This document shows, piece after piece, positions 5,336-10,939 of a DNA stretch of 10,939 nucleotides. The stretch covers positions 1-10,939 of the forward strand of contig JAUNHF010000034.1 of NCBI GenBank assembly GCA_030524065.1. The letters are read 5' to 3'. This stretch comes from Deinococcus sp. (GTDB lineage: Bacteria; Deinococcota; Deinococci; Deinococcales; Deinococcaceae). The first letter of the stretch is position 1. Each line of letters begins with the position of its first letter. The notes under the pieces were generated by a model. It made no database searches, had not been told where the DNA came from, and saw nothing but the letters and a program-made list of their open reading frames with translations. The translations under genes were made by a program, and so were the position numbers.

Positions 5336-7252
5336 GTGACCGCTTCACCCCCGCGCTCTGGCGCCCCTGCCCTGCCTGACCCTTCTGTGTCCTCTGCGTC
5401 CACCCACCTCCCTGCGCCCACGCGCAGCCGCTGGCGTGGGCCGCTGCTGGGGGTCATCGGGCTGTCGCTGCTGCCCGCGCTGTGGCTGGCCTACGAGCGC
5501 GTAAGCTTTGAGCAGGCCCAGCGCACCGTGGCAGTGGTGATGGACTATCCGGCCCTGAAATCGCAGGCCGACGAGTACGGCCGCGACCCGCTGGAGCTGC
5601 TGGCCGAGTACCGCGCCCAGGGCGTGAACGGTGTGGCGGTGTTTGAAGACGTGCTGGGCAACTGGCAAAACCGGGGCGACGTGTTCGTGAAGACGGGCTC
5701 GGACCTGCTGGCGCAGTATCCGCAGGCCGCTTTCCAGCCGGGCAAGTTCTATCTGGCCGAGGCCCGTCCCGGCGTGCTGGACCGGCTGGAGGGGCGCTTT
5801 TCTATCCAGCCGCGCACGGTGACCCTGGCCGGGCGCGAGTGGCAGGAGTGGAACATCAACCCCACCTACTTGCCGGTGGGGCCGGACACCGCCCTGATAG
5901 ACACCCTGGGAGCGCAGGGCTACGTGGTGGTGTACCGCCCCTACGACGACCCCGCCGTCATCAACATCGCCGCCGATTGGCCGGACGTGCCCTTCGTGGC
6001 GTTCAATGGAACCGAAGTGGTCGGTGCCCGCGACCCCAAGCGGCTGGAAGCTGTGAAAGCGGCAATGGGTGAGCGGATTCCGGCCTTGATCGAAGCCACC
6101 ACCCAAAAGGGCCTGCCGGAACTGATGGAGGGCCGGGGCGCGGCGCGGATGTTCAGCCTGAACGCCCAGTGGCAAGACACGCTGCTGCCCGAAGAAACCG
6201 CCTCCAAGTACGCGCTGGCCGCCCGCGAGCGTGGACACCGGCTGCTGTATGTGCGCCCTTACCCCACCGTGGCCGAGACGGCCGCCATGCTGGCCCGCAC
6301 CTCCGAACTGCTGAAACGGGCGGACATCGTGACCGGCACCCCGCAGATTCAGAGCTTCGGGCCGAGCACCGCCCTGCGTTACGCCAGCATGCTGGGGCCG
6401 CTGGCGGCGCTGCTCCTGATTGGCCTGAGCTATCCGTTGCCTAGAGTGGGCCTGCTGGTGGCCGGGCTGGCGCTGCTGGGAGCGCTGGGCCTCAACCGCT
6501 TTGAGCCGTTTGGGGGCATGGCGCTGGTCGCCTCTATCGCGTTTCCGGCGCTGGGCTTCGTGCTGTGGCGCTCGCGGATGGCGCACTGGTTTACGGCCAC
6601 GGCGCTCAGCTTGGCGGGGGTGCTGTTCGTCTCGGCGCTGGGGGCGGGGCCGCAGAGCATGCTGGGCCTGGAACCGTTCCGGGGCGTGGGCCTGACCCTG
6701 CTGGCTCCGATTGCCCTGGTGCTGGGCAGCTATCTGCCGCGCCAGGACCTGCGCCAGACCGCCCGTGACCTGTACCGCCGCCCCATCAGCACCGGCGACC
6801 TTGTGGTGATGGGCCTTGCGCTGGCCGCCTTTGCGGTGATGTTCCTGCGGCGGGGCAACACCAGCGCCGTGGGGGTCAGCGACGCCGAGGCCAAACTGCG
6901 CCAGGAAGTGCAGGACTCCATCATCCGCCCGCGCTTCAAGGAAGTGCTGGGGCACCCGCTCGCGCTGCTGGGCTTGGGCGCGGGCCTCCCGGCCTACTTT
7001 CCGGGCCTGCTGCTGCTGGGCGGCGTGATGGGTCAGGCCAGCATCCTCAACACGTTTGCGCACTTTCACACCCCGCTGCTGATTTCGGGTACCCGGATGT
7101 TTATCGGGCTGGGGTTGGGCCTTGTGCTGGGCTACCTGCTCACCTACGCGGTACGCTGGGGCCTGAAGGTCTGGCAAAGCTACGGCGGCGGCCTGCGGGA
7201 ACGGCCCGAGGCAGCGGTCCATGAAGTGCCGGGCAGCGAGGTGCGCCCGTGA
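5336..7252 (+). CDS. DUF5693 family polytopic membrane protein
   Basis: A 638-aa membrane protein that I place in the DUF5693 family, whose biochemical role is not established. It has one N-terminal membrane segment (about residues 35-53), a large soluble region (about 65-345) that by topology probably faces outside, then about eight closely packed membrane helices (about 350-604) and a short tail. The soluble part begins AQRTVAVVMDYPALKSQADE and contains alternating alpha/beta patterns, including GAQGYVVVYRPYDDP and HRLLYVRPYPTVAET. The GTG at 5336 was chosen because a TANNNT box lies 7 nt upstream; the open frame continues to a TTG at 5216, but those 40 codons overlap the divergent promoter and read unlike a signal sequence. 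Its stop overlaps the csaB start (GTGA). The tight coupling suggests a role in making, exporting or presenting the cell-wall polysaccharide that CsaB modifies, comparable in place to the CsaA membrane protein of Bacillus csaAB. That is inference. Confidence 0.85.
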   Translation: MTASPPRSGAPALPDPSVSSASTHLPAPTRSRWRGPLLGVIGLSLLPALWLAYERVSFEQAQRTVAVVMDYPALKSQADEYGRDPLELLAEYRAQGVNGVAVFEDVLGNWQNRGDVFVKTGSDLLAQYPQAAFQPGKFYLAEARPGVLDRLEGRFSIQPRTVTLAGREWQEWNINPTYLPVGPDTALIDTLGAQGYVVVYRPYDDPAVINIAADWPDVPFVAFNGTEVVGARDPKRLEAVKAAMGERIPALIEATTQKGLPELMEGRGAARMFSLNAQWQDTLLPEETASKYALAARERGHRLLYVRPYPTVAETAAMLARTSELLKRADIVTGTPQIQSFGPSTALRYASMLGPLAALLLIGLSYPLPRVGLLVAGLALLGALGLNRFEPFGGMALVASIAFPALGFVLWRSRMAHWFTATALSLAGVLFVSALGAGPQSMLGLEPFRGVGLTLLAPIALVLGSYLPRQDLRQTARDLYRRPISTGDLVVMGLALAAFAVMFLRRGNTSAVGVSDAEAKLRQEVQDSIIRPRFKEVLGHPLALLGLGAGLPAYFPGLLLLGGVMGQASILNTFAHFHTPLLISGTRMFIGLGLGLVLGYLLTYAVRWGLKVWQSYGGGLRERPEAAVHEVPGSEVRP

Positions 7253-8229
7253 GGGTGCTGGTCAGCGGCTACTACGGCTTTGCCAATGGGGGAGATGAAG
7301 CCATTGCCCTGAGCATCGCCCGCGAACTCAGGGAGCGCGGGCACACGCCGGTGCTGCTGTCGGCGGACCCGGCCCATACGGCGGCGCTGTGCGGCTGTGA
7401 GGCGGCCCCGCGCATGCAGCCGCTGGCGCTGCTCCGCGAACTGCGCCGCGCCGACCTGCTGCTCTCCGGCGGCGGCGGCCTGCTGCAAGACAAGACCAGT
7501 GGGCGCAACCTCACCTACTACCTGGGCCTGATCCGGCTGGCCCGGTTGCTGGGCACGCCCGCTGCCGTCTTTAACCAGAGCATCGGGCCACTGTCGGTGC
7601 GCGGCGGCGAGCGCGTAGCGCGGGTGGTGCGCGGCCTGCCAATGGTTGTGCGCGACCGGGGCAGCCTGCGAACCCTGGAAACCCTGGGCCTGGAAGGCGA
7701 GCTGGGCGGCGACCCGGCCCTGCTGCTGCGGCCTTCGCCGGGGGTGGTCCATGACCCGCAGGCGGTGGTGGTGGCCCCCCGGGGCGACGTGGCCGAGTCG
7801 CTGCCGCCCCTGCGTGAGCTGGTGCGGGCGTTGCAGGCCCAGGGGCGGCGCGTGGTGGCCCTGGCACTGATGCCCGCCCACGACGGCGAAGCGGCCCGCT
7901 CACTGGGGGCCGATGTGGTGCTGGAAAGCGCTGACCCGCAACTGCTGCTGGACACCATCGCGGCCAGCGCTTACGTGGTAGGCGTGCGCCTGCACGCCCT
8001 GATTCTGGCCGCCGCCGCCGGGGTGCCGTTCGCCGGTCTCAGCTACGACCCCAAGGTGCAGGGCTTTTGCGCGGACGCCGGAGCGCCGGTTCACACCACC
8101 CGGCCGGACGTGGGCCTGCTGCTGGAGCAGGTGCAGCAGGGCGTAGGCTGCGACGAAGGTGGCGTGGCCGAAATGAAAGAGCGGGCCCGCCGTAGCTTTG
8201 ACCGGGCGCTGGCGGCAGCACAGGGGTAA
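7249..8229 (+). CDS. csaB: Polysaccharide pyruvyl transferase CsaB
   Basis: A 326-aa CsaB-type enzyme. In the characterised systems CsaB transfers a pyruvyl group from phosphoenolpyruvate to a secondary cell-wall polysaccharide; the ketal-pyruvate is the ligand that SLH-domain S-layer proteins bind. Family signatures are present: GYYGFANGGDEA near the N-terminus (residues 7-18), SGGGGLLQD (73-81), NQSIGP (109-114), a conserved RD (135-136), GVRLHAL (245-251) and YDPKVQGF (266-273). The length is normal, and no signal peptide or membrane helix is seen, fitting a cytoplasmic enzyme acting on a lipid-linked precursor. The GTG start overlaps the DUF5693 stop by 4 nt, with a modest GAGG site 6 nt upstream, so translation is probably coupled. 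No SLH-domain protein gene lies in this window; its partner is expected elsewhere in the genome. Confidence 0.92.
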   Translation: MRVLVSGYYGFANGGDEAIALSIARELRERGHTPVLLSADPAHTAALCGCEAAPRMQPLALLRELRRADLLLSGGGGLLQDKTSGRNLTYYLGLIRLARLLGTPAAVFNQSIGPLSVRGGERVARVVRGLPMVVRDRGSLRTLETLGLEGELGGDPALLLRPSPGVVHDPQAVVVAPRGDVAESLPPLRELVRALQAQGRRVVALALMPAHDGEAARSLGADVVLESADPQLLLDTIAASAYVVGVRLHALILAAAAGVPFAGLSYDPKVQGFCADAGAPVHTTRPDVGLLLEQVQQGVGCDEGGVAEMKERARRSFDRALAAAQG

Positions 8230-8247
8230 ACCTCCTGGCCTGCGGGT

Positions 8248-8253
8248 TAGTCT
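8248..8253 (+). promoter_or_regulatory. Leaderless-type -10 box for the DUF418 gene
   Basis: TAGTCT lies 5 nt before the GTG at 8259, inside the 29-nt gap after csaB, and no Shine-Dalgarno sequence is present. The gene may therefore have its own promoter even though it follows csaB closely. Confidence 0.4.
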
Positions 8254-8258
8254 GAACT

Positions 8259-9410
8259 GTGACCTCTCCCGCCGTGCCTTCGGATTCAGCGTTACTCACT
8301 CCGGCCGCGCCCGCTCCGGTGGCCGCGCAGGACCGCGCCCTGTTGCCCGACGCGCTGCGTGGTTTTGCGCTGCTGGGCATCGCCCTGATCAACGTGCAGG
8401 ACTTCGCCGGCTTCCGGGTTTGGGAGGGGCAGGGGCTGGACCGCGCCGTGCAGGTCCTGACCGATGTGCTGCTGAACGGCAAAGCGGTGGCGCTGTTTGC
8501 GATGCTGTTTGGCTGGGGCGCGGCGGGGCTGTGGGAGCGGCACGGGCTGGGGCTGTACCTGCGCCGTCACCTGCTGCTGCTGGTGATTGGCCTGCTGCAT
8601 TTCACCCTGCTGTGGCACGGTGACATCATCGGCGGGTACGCGGTCAGCGCAGTCATTTTCATTCTGCTGCTGCGGCGGCCCGCAGGTGCCCTGCTCAAGT
8701 GGGCCTGGGGCCTTTACCTGCTGGGTGCCCTGAATTACGTGGCTGGCTACGGCCTGTACCGGACCACGCCCGGTTCACGCGACAGCTTCTCGCCGGACTT
8801 CGCCCCGCACCAAAGCTACGCCAGCATCCTGGCTGACCGAGCTGCCGAGCTGCCGTCTCAGCTGGGCGGTGAACTGTTCTTGGCGGCGTTTACCCTTCCG
8901 CTGTTTGCCTTTGGGGCCTGGGCCTACCGCAGCGGCCTGCTCACCCGCCCCGCCGAGCACCGCCCGCTGCTGCGCCGGCTGCTGGCGTGGGGCTTTGGCC
9001 TGGGCTTGCCGCTGGCGCTGGGGCTGGCCTATTTGAATACCCTGGACACCGAGCAGGCGGGGCTGCTGTCCGAAGGGCTGCGCGTCATCAGTGGCCTGCC
9101 GGTGGCTTTCGGATATGTGGGCCTGTTCGGGCTGCTCTGCCTGCGTCCCCGCGTCCCGGCGGCGCTGACGGCCCTGGCCCGCAGCGGCCGGCTGGCGCTG
9201 ACCCACTACATCACGCAGTCGCTACTGCTCACGCTGATTTTTTATCCTTACACCTTTGGCCTGTACGGTCAGGTGAACGCCGCCACCGCCGTGGGAGTGG
9301 CGCTGCTGGTGGCCCTGGCACAAATTGCCCTGAGCCGCGTGTACTTGCAGCGCTACGGCCGGGGGCCGCTGGAAAGCCTGCTGCGCTGGGCGGTATACGG
9401 CCAGCGCTAG
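8259..9410 (+). CDS. DUF418 family (YeiB-type) membrane protein
   Basis: A 383-aa polytopic inner-membrane protein of the DUF418 family (COG2311, YeiB-like), whose biochemical role is not firmly known; relatives show distant similarity to membrane acyltransferases. Family hallmarks: LRGFALLGIALINV (33-46), KAVALFAMLFGWG (75-87), IGLLHFTLLWHGDIIGGYA (110-128), and in the C-terminal DUF418 domain SGRLALTHYITQSLL (309-323), LIFYPYTFGLYG (326-337) and GPLESLLRW (369-377). Eight to ten hydrophobic segments are visible. The length is normal. The GTG at 8259 is the first codon of the frame that makes sense with the TANNNT box just upstream; the first 25 residues are Ala/Pro-rich and poorly conserved in type. 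It follows csaB by 29 nt, so read-through from the csaB operon is also possible. It converges with the histidine kinase gene, only 30 nt away, with no clear terminator between. Confidence 0.88.
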   Translation: MTSPAVPSDSALLTPAAPAPVAAQDRALLPDALRGFALLGIALINVQDFAGFRVWEGQGLDRAVQVLTDVLLNGKAVALFAMLFGWGAAGLWERHGLGLYLRRHLLLLVIGLLHFTLLWHGDIIGGYAVSAVIFILLLRRPAGALLKWAWGLYLLGALNYVAGYGLYRTTPGSRDSFSPDFAPHQSYASILADRAAELPSQLGGELFLAAFTLPLFAFGAWAYRSGLLTRPAEHRPLLRRLLAWGFGLGLPLALGLAYLNTLDTEQAGLLSEGLRVISGLPVAFGYVGLFGLLCLRPRVPAALTALARSGRLALTHYITQSLLLTLIFYPYTFGLYGQVNAATAVGVALLVALAQIALSRVYLQRYGRGPLESLLRWAVYGQR

Positions 9411-9440
9411 CCAGACCTGGGAGCGCCCGGACACAGCTAC

Positions 9441-10718
9441 TTAGGGGGCAGCCGGCAGGGCCAGCGAGAAGCAAGCTCCCGCACCTGCCCCCGCCGAATC
9501 GGCCCAGATGCGCCCACCCTGGCGCAGCATCAGCCGGCGCGCCACGGCCAGCCCCACCCCCTCGCCCGGAAACTCGCGGTCAGGATGCAGCTTGCGGAAC
9601 ACCTCAAAGATGCGGTCGCGGTAGTTGGGATTAAAGCCCATGCCGTTGTCGTGCAGGTGGACAATCACTTCGCCGCCCTCCCGCTCGGCGCGGACTTCCA
9701 AGCGGGGCTGCCCGGTGTGTGCGGTGGCCTTGAGGACATTGTCCAGCAGCTGACTCAGCACCGTTTGCATCGACTGAATGTCGCACAGCACATGGGGCAG
9801 GTCGGTGCGCTGAACCTCCAGCATCCGCGCTCCCCCAGAGCCTTTGAGCGCCGCGTCCAGCACCCGGTCGAGGTCAATGGGGGTGATGTTCAGCTGCGAG
9901 TTGCAGGCCAGCGCCACCTGGTCGAGCGCGTCGATCAGGGTGTTCATTCGCCCCGCCGCTGTAAGAATGGTGCTCACAGCTCGCCGGTCCTGCTCGCTCA
10001 GATCGCTGCGCTCCAGGCGGCCAGCGAAACTCTGGATGTGCCGCAGTGGCCCCGACAGGTCGTGCGCCACCGACTGGGTAAAGCGCTCCATCTCGCCGGC
10101 CATGCCCAGCACGTCGGCGGTGCGCTGCTCAATCCGCACTTCCAGAGTCTGATTCAGCCGCAGCAGTTCGCTCTGCGCCCGCTTAAGGGCGGTGATGTCG
10201 GTCAGGGCCATCAGCAGGTGTGGCGCCGCGCCCGGTACACTTTCCGGCGACGCGCTGACCACCAGCTGCACCTGGGCAAAGCACGCCTGCCCATCGGCCC
10301 GCTGCAGTTGCAGCTCGGCCGTGACGCTGGGGCCGGCCTGGCGGCGGTCCAGCTGCCCCAGCAGCGCCGCCAGATCACTGTGGTGGCGGGGGTTGAGCCA
10401 GTGTCCGAACGACTGCCCTTCTAGCTGCTGGCTGGCGAGCCCCAGCAGCGCGCCGGCGGCCTGGTTGGCCTGCAATACGGTGCCGCTGCGGTCCAGCACC
10501 ACGTATCCGACCGGCGCACTCTCGAACAGCTGCTGGTAGCGTTCCTGCGCCGCAGCCAGCGCCAGGGCTGTGGCGGCCGGGTCGGCCTGCGTCCTTGCTG
10601 GCCCGTCTGCCGCCGTTCTGTCCGCTGCGTCGCCACGCGAACCTGCGCCGTCCATCTCAGGATGCGGCGGTTCAGAAGCGTCTTCGGGAGCCAGAAAGGG
10701 AGGTGAGGTCACAGACAT
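9441..10718 (-). CDS. Cytoplasmic PAS-domain sensor histidine kinase
   Basis: A 425-aa two-component sensor kinase. After a Pro/Ala/Asp-rich, probably disordered stretch (1-50) comes a PAS domain (about 57-178: YQQLFESAPVGYVVLD, ending TDITALKRAQSEL), a coiled-coil linker (about 178-210), the dimerisation/phosphoacceptor helix with the phospho-accepting histidine H219 in SVAHDLSGPLRHI, and a complete ATP-binding domain: N box QLLDNVLKATA (N327), G1 DNGMGF (357-362), F box IFEVFRKLH (370-378) and G2 GEGVGLAVARR (385-395). The H box (HDLxxPLR) and F box resemble kinases of the bacteriophytochrome class. No membrane segment or signal peptide is visible, so it senses an internal signal; the PAS ligand is unknown. 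The PAS domain lacks obvious heme- or flavin-binding signatures that I could confirm. No response regulator gene adjoins it in the window. The ATG has GAGGAG 7 nt upstream. Confidence 0.92.
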   Translation of the reverse strand: MSVTSPPFLAPEDASEPPHPEMDGAGSRGDAADRTAADGPARTQADPAATALALAAAQERYQQLFESAPVGYVVLDRSGTVLQANQAAGALLGLASQQLEGQSFGHWLNPRHHSDLAALLGQLDRRQAGPSVTAELQLQRADGQACFAQVQLVVSASPESVPGAAPHLLMALTDITALKRAQSELLRLNQTLEVRIEQRTADVLGMAGEMERFTQSVAHDLSGPLRHIQSFAGRLERSDLSEQDRRAVSTILTAAGRMNTLIDALDQVALACNSQLNITPIDLDRVLDAALKGSGGARMLEVQRTDLPHVLCDIQSMQTVLSQLLDNVLKATAHTGQPRLEVRAEREGGEVIVHLHDNGMGFNPNYRDRIFEVFRKLHPDREFPGEGVGLAVARRLMLRQGGRIWADSAGAGAGACFSLALPAAP

Positions 10719-10725
10719 AAGAAGG

Positions 10726-10731
10726 CTCCTC
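10726..10731 (-). promoter_or_regulatory. Shine-Dalgarno site for the histidine kinase gene
   Basis: GAGGAG on the minus strand, 7 nt before the ATG at 10718. It fixes the start ahead of the disordered N-terminal stretch and rules against the internal Met22. Confidence 0.65.
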
Positions 10732-10939
10732 GCTGGGCAGCACTTTGGGGAAACTTAGGGACGAGCAGCCAGAATCCACGCCGAGAGACTTGCGGCAAAT
10801 GGCAACGGATCTTACCCAAGCTAGCCAACTTTTTTCCACTTCTCGGTGAAGATTCTTTCATTTCTGTAAAATATGAATCCCTCTTTATGTCTACGACCAG
10901 GCGTTCTGGCCCGCTGGGCTGGACGGTTGGTGCTGCGGG
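10732..10939. other. AT-richer spacer upstream of the kinase; probable promoter region
   Basis: This 208-nt stretch is markedly AT-richer than the rest, above all 10825-10890. It probably holds the kinase promoter, but no -35/-10 pair with good spacing was found on the minus strand. On the plus strand TAAAAT at 10867-10872 is a -10 candidate for a rightward gene. Small symmetrical elements (GCTAGC near 10821, CTTC/GAAG around 10839-10851) are seen but are too short to interpret. Confidence 0.4.
10887..10939 (+). CDS. Possible start of a rightward gene (partial, 17 codons)
   Basis: An ATG at 10887 opens a frame (MSTTRRSGPLGWTVGAA) that runs off the window. A basic start followed by small and hydrophobic residues would suit a membrane or exported protein. 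Support is the TAAAAT box ending 14 nt upstream and the AT-rich spacer; there is no Shine-Dalgarno sequence. An alternative ATG at 10873 in another frame (MNPSLCLRPGVLARWAG) also stays open. Too little is visible to choose firmly. Confidence 0.25.
   Translation, partial: MSTTRRSGPLGWTVGAA

Noticed and set aside
5345..7222. Long minus-strand open frame opposite the DUF5693 gene
   Set aside because: Its composition (Gln, His, Arg, Gly) is typical of an antisense shadow; the plus strand has a coherent membrane-protein pattern.
9408..9443. Bidirectional terminator between the convergent DUF418 and kinase genes
   Set aside because: Only short symmetrical fragments (CCAG/CTGG) and no T run are visible in the 30-nt gap.

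Overview
The window is GC-rich, densely coding bacterial chromosome, most likely from a Deinococcus or a close relative. The case rests on: the dnaB-to-Nudix gene pair; a CsaB pyruvyltransferase, the type used to anchor SLH-domain S-layer proteins in Deinococcus-Thermus and some Firmicutes; and leaderless-type gene starts, with a TANNNT -10 box 5-7 nt before the start codon and no Shine-Dalgarno sequence, a style known to be common in Deinococcus. The genus is inferred from gene content; there is no rRNA or other marker here.

Layout, left to right. (1) 1-986, + strand: the 3' end of the replicative helicase gene dnaB, overlapping by 4 nt (ATGA) a Nudix hydrolase with an unusually long basic, disordered N-terminal tail. 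(2) 1072-1296, +: a 74-aa zinc-ribbon protein, followed by a possible terminator. (3) 1363-5183, - strand, read right to left: a large MrfA/YprA-type DEAH helicase gene, then phoU, then an 86-aa protein of unknown function. The helicase gene is broken. Its two halves lie in different frames, and the conserved motif VI (QxxGRxGR) expected at the junction is missing from both. (4) 5336-8229, +: a 638-aa DUF5693 membrane protein overlapping csaB by 4 nt. This looks like a cell-envelope unit in which CsaB pyruvylates a secondary cell-wall polysaccharide and DUF5693 is a plausible membrane partner. (5) 8259-9410, +: a DUF418/YeiB-type membrane protein. (6) 9441-10718, -: a soluble PAS sensor histidine kinase with no response regulator beside it. 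(7) 10719-10939: an AT-richer spacer that may hold the first codons of a rightward gene.

The regulatory DNA is more structured than usual. Five genes carry leaderless-type -10 boxes, two of them sharing an identical 11-bp sequence. An exact 11-bp tandem repeat containing TGTCA lies upstream of phoU and has the spacing of a PhoB/OmpR-family operator. A perfect 10-bp inverted repeat, with a tandem 10-bp repeat in its loop, separates phoU from the 86-aa gene.

The best leads are the broken helicase, its UvrD/PcrA-like C-terminal Tudor module, the DUF5693-CsaB pair and the Pho-box-like repeat. No insertion sequence, CRISPR array, tRNA or rRNA gene was seen.
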